This document shows positions 24,554 to 32,669 of a DNA stretch of 32,877 nucleotides, piece by piece. Made by a program: the position numbers and the translations under genes. Each line of letters starts with the position of its first letter. The stretch's first letter is position 1. Source of the DNA: Anaerolineae bacterium (GTDB lineage: Bacteria > Chloroflexota > Anaerolineae > Aggregatilineales > Phototrophicaceae); contig JAPKMO010000043.1 in NCBI GenBank assembly GCA_026645945.1, forward strand, positions 1 through 32,877, given 5' to 3'. The notes beneath the pieces were generated by a model. That model was given only the letters and a program-made list of their open reading frames with translations. It ran no database searches and had not been told where the DNA came from.

Positions 24554-27500
24554 CTATTGGTGGAGGCGTTTTTGCAGGTTGCGATTAAGGGCGATCCGAA
24601 TCTGCTGAACCAGCGAATTGCCGGATACTTCGCCCTTTTGCAGCACCGGCGTGCGAAGCGCCTCCAGCCGTTCGGCGGGCAGATCAGCCCCGGTGACGAC
24701 GACCACCGGAATATCGGCGGTAGCCGGGTTATCACGCAGGCGGTTTAATACCTCGAAGCCGGACATACCCGGCAGCAGCAGGTCAAGCAGGATGAGCGAG
24801 GCACTTTGCTCCGCCAGCCAGTCCAGCGCCGCCTGGCCGCTGTCCACCTGCGCCGCCGGATAGCCGGCGCGTTCCAGCAGGTCAACCAGGAACGAACGAT
24901 CATCGCTGTTGTCGTCCACCACCAGAATCGGCTTCTGCGGCTCGATGCGTGTCACCCGTTCCAGCGCCTTCAGCAGCGCCTCGCGGTTGATCGGTTTGAC
25001 CAGATAATCGGCAGCGCCCAGGTAAAAACCGACCGTTTTCTGCTCAATAATCGAGAGGATGATAACCGGGATGCCGGCGGTTTCTTTATCGTTTTTGAGG
25101 GCGCGCAGCACTTCCCAGCCGTTGATGGTGGGCATCATGATGTCGGTGATAATGGCCGCCGGCTGCAACCGGCGCGCCATTTCGACCGCCTGAGCCGGGT
25201 TGCCGGTCACAACCACCTGATAAATGTCCTGGGTGAGATAATCCTGCACCAACTGTAAAGCCGCCGGATCATCATCAATCACCAGCACCAGGGGACGTTC
25301 CGGGTCGCGTGGGGCGAGTTCAACGGCAGCAGCAGATATTTCATGCCGCTTGCTCAGGGGCAGCAGTACGGTAAAGGTGCTGCCGACCCCCGGCTGGCTT
25401 TCCGCCCAGATCACCCCCCCGTGCATTTTGACCAACTGCTGCGCGATGGTCAGCCCCAGGCCCGTGCCTTCATATTTCCGCACGCTGGAACTATCCACCT
25501 GGCGGAAGGCCTCAAAGATATACTTCTGATCGGCGGGGCTGATGCCGATTCCTGTATCCGACACGCTGATCGCCAGCCATTCGCCGTCTGGCAGCGCCGC
25601 CTGGGGATGGGCCATGTCCGGCACATCAAATTTTTCGTCCACAGAGACGACCCGCCGCGCCCGGACGGCAATGCTGCCCTTGTCGGTGAACTTGATGGCG
25701 TTATCCATCAGGTTGCTCAAAATCTGGTGAACGCGCAGGGTGTCGGCCTCTACCTGAGGAAGATCAGGGGGCAGCTCCACATTAACCGTCAGCCCTTTGG
25801 CCTGCGCCCTGGGGGTGAGGTCGGTGATAACATCGTAGATGACTTCGGCTATCGAAAGCGGCGCCAGCACCAGGCTCATCTGTCCGGCTTCGATTCTGGA
25901 CAGATCGAGAACATCGTTAATGAGGCTGAGCAGGTGTTTGCCGCCGCTGTGAACGCGCCCCAGGCGATCAAGCTGTTTGGCGTTCAGCTCGCCGTAAACC
26001 TGGCTGAGGAGCATTTCGCTGTAGCCGATAATAGCATTCAGCGGCGTTCGCAGCTCGTGGCTCATGTTCGCCAGCAGTTCGCTTTTCAGGCGGTTGATGG
26101 TGACGGCTTCTTCATAAAGCTGCGCGTTATGAATCGCCAGCGCGACCTGAACCGCGATGGTCATGAAGGTTTCCTGCTCATCCGGCGTAAAAATGCGCCG
26201 TTCTTTGGTCATGTCCAGGCCGATGCTGCCGATCAACTGGTCGCGGGCGAACAGCGGCGCCAGCAGCGAGGAACGCCCGCCCACACGCTCCAGCGGGCCG
26301 CGCACCTGTTCGCCGACTTCCAAGCTAACATCGTAAATCGCCAGCGCGCGGTTGCCCCGCACCAATTTTTCCAGAATCGGGTTGTCGCGCATCGGGATTA
26401 ACATCCCTTCGCTGCCGGTGCTGGGGTATTCCGTAACCAGGTAAGCGTTGCCGTCCTTCGGGTCAATCAAAACAATGCCGCAGTGGTCGGCTTCAAACAG
26501 TTCCGTCAGCAGCCGGGCGGCCATGTTCAGCACCACGTCCCGTTCCAGCGACGAATTCAGCATGGTAGCGATGCTGTGCATCGAGGCCAGGCGGCGCGCG
26601 CGCTGTTCCAGGGATTTTAAATGCGCCTCCGCCTGGGCGTACAGCCGGGCATTTTCGACCGCCACCGCCGCCTGCCGCGCCAGCGCGAATACGGTGCTGG
26701 CGTCGGTTTCGGAATAATAATGCGGGGCAGATTTGTCGAGCGTAATGATGCCGATAACGCGCTCCTGAAAGCGCATCGGCACGCCCAGCCAGGAGCGGGC
26801 GTGTGGCGCGGTGGGCAGGTTGGCGCTCCAGCCGACGAATTCGTGAATATCGCCGATGACCAGCGGCTGCTGCGACAGGTAAACCAGCGCGGTGGGCGTG
26901 CTGCTGCCGAAGTGCATCTCTTCCCCGCGCGAAGCCGGAGAAGCGCCGTTGGTGGCCGAAACTACCAGCCGCGAGCCGTCTTCGCAGCCGGGGGCCGGCA
27001 GCATAATCGCGGCGCTGTCATAATCCACTACCCGCTGCATCTGCACCAGGATGCGCTCCAGCACTTCTTCATAATCCTGGGTGGAGTTGACCATCTGGCC
27101 GACATCCATCAGCGTGCTGGCAACCTTGCGGCGCTCCTGTTCCGCCTGGAGCAGGCGTTTATTTTCGACCGCGAAGGCGATCTGCCCGGCCACAAACATC
27201 AATAAATACAGGTCAGGGTCGCTGTAACAGCCTGGCAGCAGGTTTTGAATGCTGACCAGACCCACCACTTCGTTTCGGTGGTTGCGGAGCGGCACGCCCA
27301 TCCAGCTGCGGGCGCGCGTTTCCGGCTGTTCGCCCTCGGCGCTTACATTCAGTTTGGCGATACGTTCCCCTTCCGCCTCCACGTCGTAAAACAGCAGCGG
27401 CGTGCCATGCCGGATAACGGCTTTGCTGAGGCCGGCCAGCGGCACCGCGCCGTAATAGGCCGGCACGCCATCCCGCGAAAACAGCGGCAGCATAAGCTGG

Positions 27501-28090
27501 CTGGTGTACGGGTTCAGCAGGCCGACAAAAAATGAGGACGCATCGAACAACAGCGAAAGCTGCCGGTGAATGACCTGCCACATGGCCTCGCTGCTAGGTT
27601 CCTGAAGCAGCGCGCGGCTGAAGGCGTTCACGTTCGCCAGCAGGCCGTCCCAACGACTGTGAACCGCCAGATGGTGCAGCCGCGCCGCCAGCAAATGCGC
27701 CGCCAGCACCGGCACCTGGCTGCTTTGGACATCTATTTCCAGCCACAGCAGGCCGTAAACGGTCCCCTCGTAACGCAGGGGCATCAGCACTGCCGGACGG
27801 TCGCTCGACAGTTCGGCCACTTTGTCGCTGCGGCGCGGCTCGTGCCACGATAACCAGGTCAGCCACGCTTCCGGCGACTGCATCCAGGCCAGCACCGCGT
27901 CGTCCGGCTGGCAGCCGGGGCCGCGGACGATTTCCAGGCCGGCGCTGCTGTCCAGCAGGCCGATCATGGCCGGGCAGTCCTGGCGGTCAAGCCAGTTGAC
28001 CAGCGCTTCGGCAGCTTCCCGCGCGGCAGCGGCTCGTTCGATGCGGGCCGCAAACTGATGAAGATCGGTGAACAATTTTTCGGTCGGCAT
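24554..28090 (-). CDS. Multi-GAF hybrid histidine kinase with two receiver domains
   Basis: 1178 residues from ATG 28090 (a TTG just before would add one residue). There is no membrane segment. The N-terminal 140 residues form an unassigned sensor-like region. Three GAF domains follow at about 150-310, 335-490 and 510-660. HisKA has His678 (NMSHELRTPLNAIIGY). The ATPase domain (about 785-920) has LMDNAIKFTDKG, VSDTGIGISP and GTGLGLTIA. Two receiver domains end the protein: REC1 has phospho-acceptor D983 (AAIITDIMMP) and LVKPI, REC2 has D1103 (LILLDLLLPGMSG) and KGEV. It is a cytosolic phosphorelay kinase integrating several small-molecule or redox signals. No phosphotransfer domain is present, so the relay must go to another protein. 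MaoC follows 67 bases downstream. Confidence 0.93.
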   Translation of the reverse strand: MPTEKLFTDLHQFAARIERAAAAREAAEALVNWLDRQDCPAMIGLLDSSAGLEIVRGPGCQPDDAVLAWMQSPEAWLTWLSWHEPRRSDKVAELSSDRPAVLMPLRYEGTVYGLLWLEIDVQSSQVPVLAAHLLAARLHHLAVHSRWDGLLANVNAFSRALLQEPSSEAMWQVIHRQLSLLFDASSFFVGLLNPYTSQLMLPLFSRDGVPAYYGAVPLAGLSKAVIRHGTPLLFYDVEAEGERIAKLNVSAEGEQPETRARSWMGVPLRNHRNEVVGLVSIQNLLPGCYSDPDLYLLMFVAGQIAFAVENKRLLQAEQERRKVASTLMDVGQMVNSTQDYEEVLERILVQMQRVVDYDSAAIMLPAPGCEDGSRLVVSATNGASPASRGEEMHFGSSTPTALVYLSQQPLVIGDIHEFVGWSANLPTAPHARSWLGVPMRFQERVIGIITLDKSAPHYYSETDASTVFALARQAAVAVENARLYAQAEAHLKSLEQRARRLASMHSIATMLNSSLERDVVLNMAARLLTELFEADHCGIVLIDPKDGNAYLVTEYPSTGSEGMLIPMRDNPILEKLVRGNRALAIYDVSLEVGEQVRGPLERVGGRSSLLAPLFARDQLIGSIGLDMTKERRIFTPDEQETFMTIAVQVALAIHNAQLYEEAVTINRLKSELLANMSHELRTPLNAIIGYSEMLLSQVYGELNAKQLDRLGRVHSGGKHLLSLINDVLDLSRIEAGQMSLVLAPLSIAEVIYDVITDLTPRAQAKGLTVNVELPPDLPQVEADTLRVHQILSNLMDNAIKFTDKGSIAVRARRVVSVDEKFDVPDMAHPQAALPDGEWLAISVSDTGIGISPADQKYIFEAFRQVDSSSVRKYEGTGLGLTIAQQLVKMHGGVIWAESQPGVGSTFTVLLPLSKRHEISAAAVELAPRDPERPLVLVIDDDPAALQLVQDYLTQDIYQVVVTGNPAQAVEMARRLQPAAIITDIMMPTINGWEVLRALKNDKETAGIPVIILSIIEQKTVGFYLGAADYLVKPINREALLKALERVTRIEPQKPILVVDDNSDDRSFLVDLLERAGYPAAQVDSGQAALDWLAEQSASLILLDLLLPGMSGFEVLNRLRDNPATADIPVVVVTGADLPAERLEALRTPVLQKGEVSGNSLVQQIRIALNRNLQKRLHQ

Positions 28091-28203
28091 CAACGGTATC
28101 TCTTTGCACGGTTGTTATCATTATGACACAAAATTAACGTGAAAAACGTCCAGCATCGTTTGAATCGCTTGAATTTTCTGAAATATCGGTTTGTTCCCCA
28201 TCC

Positions 28204-28232
28204 GCAACTTTTCAGGCGCGGGCAGCGTACTA
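28204..28232 (+). promoter_or_regulatory. ECF-type promoter-like site before the LiaI-like pair
   Basis: GCAAC (28204-28208), 17 bases, then CGTACTA (28226-28232) approximates the common extracytoplasmic-function sigma promoter form GGAAC-N16/17-CGTC. The transcript would start near 28239, about 33 bases before the ATG at 28272. A stress-induced promoter would fit LiaI-like genes, but this rests on one site. Confidence 0.35.
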
Positions 28233-28271
28233 TGCAGTAGAACGTCGGCATTACAGGTAAGGGAGTATGTA

Positions 28272-28649
28272 ATGGTATCCGAAGAACGCGCCGACCAGAT
28301 CGCCACCGGCGTTTTTCTCGTCGGCCTGGGTCTGCTGTTCACCAATGTCTTGAGCTTCTGGCCTGGCATCCTGTTCGTCATCGGGGCATCGAACATCGCG
28401 CGAGGAATGGCGGAAGGGCGTCCCTGGTACAACGTCTCCGGCGGGCTGTGGTTGATCGGCCTGGGCGCGGTTTTTCTGCTGGGTTTTAGCTGGCCGGTGC
28501 TTTTGATCCTGATCGGCCTTTCAATGTTGTTCGGCCTCAGCGTGAAAAACGAATGGGGGTGCTGCCAGCCGGAAAAAGCTAAAAATGGACGGAAACGCAA
28601 AAACGACGATCCGTATTACAACGACGATATTCGCACAGATGTGATCTGA
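28272..28649 (+). CDS. LiaI/DUF5668-like membrane protein
   Basis: 125 residues from ATG 28272, with AAGGGAG seven bases upstream; the frame upstream to 28191 lacks a better start. After SEERADQIATG there are four membrane helices arranged as two hairpins: VFLVGLGLLFTNVLSFWPGILFVIGASNIARGM, then GLWLIGLGAVFLLGFSWPVLLILIGLSMLFG. The repeated 'GLGLL....FWP....IG' pattern is that of LiaI/LiaF-like transmembrane modules (DUF5668). The C-terminus has a hydrophilic tail with a CC pair (WGCCQPEKAK) followed by Lys/Arg/Asn/Asp. Such proteins are linked to cell-envelope stress sensing in other phyla. The next gene is a paralogue 20 bases away. Confidence 0.85.
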   Translation: MVSEERADQIATGVFLVGLGLLFTNVLSFWPGILFVIGASNIARGMAEGRPWYNVSGGLWLIGLGAVFLLGFSWPVLLILIGLSMLFGLSVKNEWGCCQPEKAKNGRKRKNDDPYYNDDIRTDVI

Positions 28650-28669
28650 GCGCAAGAGGAGCTTCAATA

Positions 28670-28975
28670 ATGGCATCGAAAGAACGCGCCGACCAGGTAA
28701 GCGGCGCCATTTTCCTGATCGGCCTGGGCGTGATCGCCCTGATAAACTACTGGTGGCCGGGCATCATGTTCGTGATCGGCGCGGCGCTGATCGCGCGCGG
28801 CATGGTGATGGGCCAGCAGTGGCAAAACATCACCGGCGCGCTGGTGGTGATCGGCATCGGCCTGATTTTCGCCCTGGAGGACGTGATCGGCGGGGTTAAC
28901 TTCTGGCCGCTGGCGTTAATCGTCCTGGGGCTGGTGCTGCTGTTCGGCAAGGATATTGTCAACCGCACCCGCTGA
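28670..28975 (+). CDS. LiaI/DUF5668-like membrane protein, paralogue
   Basis: 101 residues, with GAGGAG upstream of the ATG. It starts MASKERADQVSGAIFLIGLG, aligns with the previous protein over its whole length, and keeps the two helix-hairpin modules (IALINYWWPGIMFVIGAALIARGM and INFWPLALIVLGLVLLFG-like). It lacks the hydrophilic cysteine-containing tail and ends NRTR. The tandem pair most likely arose by duplication and may form heteromers in the membrane. A copy of the dispersed palindrome lies 22 bases downstream and may help end the transcript. Confidence 0.85.
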   Translation: MASKERADQVSGAIFLIGLGVIALINYWWPGIMFVIGAALIARGMVMGQQWQNITGALVVIGIGLIFALEDVIGGVNFWPLALIVLGLVLLFGKDIVNRTR

Positions 28976-28997
28976 TGCCGCGCGAAACCGCAATCAG

Positions 28998-29019
28998 ACA
29001 GTGGGCTTAAGCCCACTGT
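28998..29019. repeat. Perfect 22-bp palindrome, copy 3 of the dispersed repeat
   Basis: Half-site ACAGTGGGCTT, perfect inverted copy, no loop. It lies between the LiaI-like pair and the PBP gene. The flank after it (GTATGGATAAACT) resembles CATGGATAAACC near 6568 beside copy 2 and AGTATGCAGATAAA on the reverse side of copy 1, hinting that the repeat unit is longer than the palindrome. Confidence 0.85.
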
Positions 29020-29141
29020 TTGGTGTATGGATAAACTCTATGCAGCTTAAGCCAGTTTATATACTACCCCGTCTGGACTCCGGTACGGCGCGGCGCTATA
29101 GTAACACTCTGTTGATTGAAAAAGAGATACAGGCGAAAAAG

Positions 29142-31379
29142 GTGAACCCCTTGCAGCGTTTTTTAACCGGCTTGTGGCTGCTTTTGCTGGCGGCCTGCGG
29201 CGCGGCAGGCAGCGAAGCGCCGGTCATCGCGCCCATCATCCAGATCAGCAAAACGCCGGAACAGGTGGTGACGGACTTTCTGACGGCCTGGCGGCAGAAG
29301 GATTATCCCGCCATGTACGCGCAGCTCAGCCCGCAGAGCCAGAACTTTTACAGCCTGCCGGTATTTCAGCGGCAGTACGAAAATGTCGAAACGACCATGA
29401 ACCTCAGCGACCTGAGCTTTCAGGTCGGCAAGGCGCGTTTGCAAGGCGCAGCGGCGGAAGTCCGGTACGATGTGTCGCTGACCTCACCGGTGTTCGGCAC
29501 GATTGAAGACCGCAACCGGATCATGCGGTTAATCGAACAGCCGGGCGGCTGGGGCATCGTCTGGTCGAGCATGGACATCTTCGACGCGCTGGCTGCCGGC
29601 TCGCGGCTGGAGATACGCGCGCAGCGCCCGGCGCGCGCCAACATCTATGACCGGGATGGCAGCCTGCTGGCCGAGGAAAACGGCACGGTTTTCGCCCTGT
29701 ATGTGGCGCAGCAGGATATGGCGGACGTAGACGCCTGCCTGGATTTGCTCGCGAACGTGCTGCGCCGCCAGCGCCGCACCCTGGTGGCGCTGTTTTCCAA
29801 TTATTTCCCGGAGACGGTCTTTTACGTCGGGACGATAGACCCAGAAACCAACGCCGCGCGCGGCGCGCAGCTTGACCAGACCTGCGCGGTGCGGCGCATT
29901 GAAAGCAGCATTCGCCGTTATGCTGGCCTGGGGGCCGCCGCCCACGTGACCGGCTACATCGGGCAGATTCCCGCCGATCAGGCCGAATCCTACCAGCGGC
30001 AGGGATACAACGCCGGCGACCTGGTGGGGCTGGCCGGTGTTGAGCGCGCGTATGAAAAAGAACTGGCCGGCCAGGCCGAACAGGTGCTGCGGATTGTCTC
30101 GCCCGGCGGCGTGCTGCTGCGCGAACTGGCCGGCACGCAGGGCAGCGACCCGCAGCCGGTGACGCTGACGATTGACCGCGACTTGCAGTTGGCGGTGGCG
30201 CAGGCCCTGGCCGACGCCTATAACTGGGCTGAACCGAACTGGGCGGCGTCGGAACATTCGCCGGGGGCCGGCGCGGTGGTGCTGGACGTGAACACCGGCG
30301 CCGTGCTGGCGCTCGCCAGCTACCCCACTTTTGACCCCAGCGTGTTTAATCCAAAAGCATCCGACTACATGCCCGACCGGGGCGTTTTGTTGAGCGACCT
30401 GAACACCGACCCGCGCCAGCCCTTCAAAAACCGGGTAACGCAGGAGCAGTATTTCCCCGGTTCGACCTTCAAAATTGTCACTACCTTCGCCGCCGCTGCC
30501 GAGCGGCTGATGACCCCGACCGAATTGTTTATGTGCAGCCTGGAATGGACGAACGGCCCGCGCTATGGCGATACACTGCCGGTGCGTTCCGACTGGCGCA
30601 AAACCGACGGCCTGGAGGCGGCCGGCGAAGTCACGATCTCGCTGGCGCTTACGGCCTCCTGCAACCCGTTTTTTTACGAAATGGGCGGGCGTTTGTTCCG
30701 CGAGCGCGGCGATTCGGCGCTGGTGAATTACGCGCGGCAGCTTGGTTTTGGCAGCAAAACCGGCCTGGACCCGGTGCTGCCGGAAGTGGCGGGCAACCTG
30801 CGCCCGCCCACCAGCGTCGAGCAGGCCATTAACAACGCCATCGGCCAGGGCGAGCTTCAGGTGACGATCATCCAGATGGCGCGCATGGTGGCGGCCATCG
30901 CCAACGGCGGCACGGTCTACAAACCTTATCTGGTGCAGCAGATCGGCGGTATGGACGGCGGCGAGGCACTGTTCCAGGCGCAGCCGGAGGTGGTAAATAC
31001 GCTGGATGAATACGATGCTTCGGTCTTTCAGATCGTCCAGGACGGCATGTGCGGCGTGACCACCAATGCCGATCTGGGGACGGCTGTCGCCACCTTCCGG
31101 GATGTGCAGGGGTATACGGTATGCGGCAAAACCGGCACGGCGCAGTCCGGGCGCATTGAACCCCATGCCTGGTTTGTGTCCTATGCCCCGCGTGAAAACC
31201 CGCAGATCGCCGTTGTGGTGATGGCGGAGTTTTCCCGCGAAGGCTCGGAAGTGGCCGCGCCGATCACGCGGCGCATTCTAGATGCCTATTTTGGACAGTC
31301 CGGCTGGCTGTACCCGGACTGGTGGAATGAATCGCCCTACATACCGCTCAATATCCCGGTTGGCGAAACTGGAGGATGA
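29142..31379 (+). CDS. Lipoprotein penicillin-binding protein with NTF2-like (MecA-N type) domain
   Basis: 745 residues from a GTG at 29142. This start gives a lipoprotein signal peptide with LLLLAAC and lipid-bearing Cys19; longer frames (to 28956) run through the palindrome and have no signal. Residues about 40-150 are an NTF2-like domain (EQVVTDFLTAWRQKDYPAMYAQLS) as in MecA/PBP2a. A PBP dimerisation domain follows (about 165-345; RANIYDRDGSLLAEENG). The transpeptidase (about 360-735) has the motifs STFK (S441, K444), SCN (S506, N508) and KTGT (K663). It cross-links peptidoglycan outside the cell. A MecA-like layout outside Firmicutes does not by itself prove beta-lactam resistance. It overlaps the next gene by four bases. 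Confidence 0.92.
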   Translation: MNPLQRFLTGLWLLLLAACGAAGSEAPVIAPIIQISKTPEQVVTDFLTAWRQKDYPAMYAQLSPQSQNFYSLPVFQRQYENVETTMNLSDLSFQVGKARLQGAAAEVRYDVSLTSPVFGTIEDRNRIMRLIEQPGGWGIVWSSMDIFDALAAGSRLEIRAQRPARANIYDRDGSLLAEENGTVFALYVAQQDMADVDACLDLLANVLRRQRRTLVALFSNYFPETVFYVGTIDPETNAARGAQLDQTCAVRRIESSIRRYAGLGAAAHVTGYIGQIPADQAESYQRQGYNAGDLVGLAGVERAYEKELAGQAEQVLRIVSPGGVLLRELAGTQGSDPQPVTLTIDRDLQLAVAQALADAYNWAEPNWAASEHSPGAGAVVLDVNTGAVLALASYPTFDPSVFNPKASDYMPDRGVLLSDLNTDPRQPFKNRVTQEQYFPGSTFKIVTTFAAAAERLMTPTELFMCSLEWTNGPRYGDTLPVRSDWRKTDGLEAAGEVTISLALTASCNPFFYEMGGRLFRERGDSALVNYARQLGFGSKTGLDPVLPEVAGNLRPPTSVEQAINNAIGQGELQVTIIQMARMVAAIANGGTVYKPYLVQQIGGMDGGEALFQAQPEVVNTLDEYDASVFQIVQDGMCGVTTNADLGTAVATFRDVQGYTVCGKTGTAQSGRIEPHAWFVSYAPRENPQIAVVVMAEFSREGSEVAAPITRRILDAYFGQSGWLYPDWWNESPYIPLNIPVGETGG

Positions 31380-31654
31380 TGCCCTTTATGGACATCGTGC
31401 GCTGCATCTCGTGCGACGGTTACGGCTGGTTTGAGGAGGACGGCGAGACGGTCGAATGTGACTGGTGCGGCGGCATCGGCTACGTCTACCGGGGCGCGGA
31501 CGGGGCTGACCGGCACATCCCGGCAGGCGACTACGAAGCAGTAGCCGCGCAGCTTGAACACCTGGAACAGGAGCGGCTACGCGCACTGGGTTATACCGGC
31601 CAGGCCCGCCGCCCCTGGGAGCAGAAAATCCGCCAGCAGCGGCGAGGAACGTAA
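31376..31654 (+). CDS. Small zinc-binding CxxCxGxG protein
   Basis: 92 residues. Two DnaJ-like zinc motifs, CISCDGYG and CDWCGGIG, are separated by 16 residues in MDIVRCISCDGYGWFEEDG..., giving one four-Cys zinc site. The remaining 60 residues are acidic then basic, with the helix EAVAAQLEHLEQERLRALGY. The first ATG (31376) overlaps the PBP stop by four bases. GGAGG lies directly before it, so initiation may be at 31379 or 31388 instead. There is no signal peptide. Co-translation with a cell-wall transpeptidase suggests a role in its expression or assembly, but that is inference. Confidence 0.78.
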   Translation: MMPFMDIVRCISCDGYGWFEEDGETVECDWCGGIGYVYRGADGADRHIPAGDYEAVAAQLEHLEQERLRALGYTGQARRPWEQKIRQQRRGT

Positions 31655-31670
31655 CGGCGAGCCGCACCCG

Positions 31671-31698
31671 TAGGGGGCGGTTTAGAAACCCGCCCCTG
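31671..31698. terminator. Hairpin between convergent genes, resembling a dispersed repeat
   Basis: AGGGGGCGGTTT and AAACCCGCCCCT pair around a short AGA loop with a two-base internal mismatch. It lies 17 bases after the zinc-protein stop and before the convergent esterase gene. An arm of the same type (AACCCGCCCCTAC) occurs near 16568, so it may be both repeat and terminator. Confidence 0.5.
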
Positions 31699-31733
31699 AA
31701 AACAACAGCGCGAACCATGCGTCTGGAACAGCG

Positions 31734-32669
31734 TCACGAATCGTCCCGGTTCAGGCGGTGCGGTTCAAAAAATCGCCAGATGGCCGGGCTGGCATAAACA
31801 TCAAAGCTGGTTTTGCCGAAGCGCGCGGACAGCCGGCTGCCCGGCCAGGTATGCCCGCCGCCGATGACGGCCAGAATTTCCACGCCGGCATCCTGCAAAC
31901 AGCCGGTATAAACCACCTGCCGCACCACCGTGCCGTCATCGGGAACAAGGTCGAGTCCCTGGACAAGCTGCGGTTCGCCGGTACAGCCGTTATGTTCGCC
32001 CCAATAGGTGGCCGTCTGCGCGGTGGAAAGATAAATCGGGATATTGTTCCGCCAGATGCCCTGCCAGGGGATAACATCATCTTCCGTCCCCTGGATGACC
32101 AGCACCGGCACAGGCGCAGAGGGGTTGCAGGCTTCCAGCAGGTAGCCGGGAAAGGTCGAGGCCACCGAAGCGACGGCGGCGATTTTGTCCGGCAGTTCGC
32201 AGCCCAGCCGGAAGGCCATCATGCCGCCCATCGAATAACCGCCGGCGTACACGCGGTCGGTATCCACCCGCAGGCGTTCGGCGATCTGGTCTATCATCAC
32301 CGCGATAAAATCCACGTCGTTCAGGTCGGCAGGCACGCGCTCGTCCCCCACGCGGCCATCCGCCCAGATGCCATAAACGCCGTCCGGGTAGGCGGCGATA
32401 AAACCGTAGGCTTCGGCCAGTTCGCTGAACTGCGTCAGTTCTTCCATCCACGCGCCGCTGCCGCTTGCACCGTGCATGGCGATAACCAGCGGCAGGGGGT
32501 CGCCGGCACGGGCATAGGCTTCCGGCACATAAACGCGAAAACTGCGCTGCCGCCCGCCGTGTTCCAAGCTAAAGTCGTAGCTGCCGGGCGCAGTGATCGC
32601 CTGGGCATTCACCTTCGCGCTCATGTTCACCAGCAGCAGGAGCAAAACCAGATATTTAAAATACGCCAT
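31734..32669 (-). CDS. Secreted PHB-depolymerase/LpqC-like esterase
   Basis: 311 residues, AAAGGA upstream of the ATG. A signal peptide (MAYFKYLVLLLLLVNMSAKVNA) is followed by an alpha/beta hydrolase: oxyanion motif VIAMHGASG, nucleophile Ser146 (GGYSMGGMMAF), acid at Asp197 or Asp198 (QGTEDDVIPW) and His273 (GGGHTWPG). The FRVYVP start and the GVYGIW region match the LpqC/poly(3-hydroxyalkanoate)-depolymerase-like and feruloyl-esterase-like families. Two Cys pairs (C156/C181, C229/C257) may form disulfides outside the cell. It hydrolyses an ester; the substrate, whether polyester, feruloyl ester or another, cannot be read from the sequence. It stands alone in its strand group. Confidence 0.9.
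   Translation of the reverse strand: MAYFKYLVLLLLLVNMSAKVNAQAITAPGSYDFSLEHGGRQRSFRVYVPEAYARAGDPLPLVIAMHGASGSGAWMEELTQFSELAEAYGFIAAYPDGVYGIWADGRVGDERVPADLNDVDFIAVMIDQIAERLRVDTDRVYAGGYSMGGMMAFRLGCELPDKIAAVASVASTFPGYLLEACNPSAPVPVLVIQGTEDDVIPWQGIWRNNIPIYLSTAQTATYWGEHNGCTGEPQLVQGLDLVPDDGTVVRQVVYTGCLQDAGVEILAVIGGGHTWPGSRLSARFGKTSFDVYASPAIWRFFEPHRLNRDDS

Noticed and set aside
24487-24735. N-terminal extension of the MaoC gene
   Set aside because: It overlaps the upstream kinase's 3' end and encodes atypical sequence. A GTG with a good ribosome site gives the family's normal length.
25343-26401. Plus-strand open frame of 352 codons
   Set aside because: It is antisense to the kinase ATPase and HisKA domains. 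High-GC shadow with Gln/Arg/His-rich composition.
28956-29141. Longer start for the PBP
   Set aside because: It would translate through the palindrome and hide the lipoprotein signal peptide.
29529-31166. Minus-strand open frame of 545 codons
   Set aside because: It is antisense to the PBP gene, whose catalytic motifs are clear. The composition is Arg/Gly/His-rich shadow sequence.
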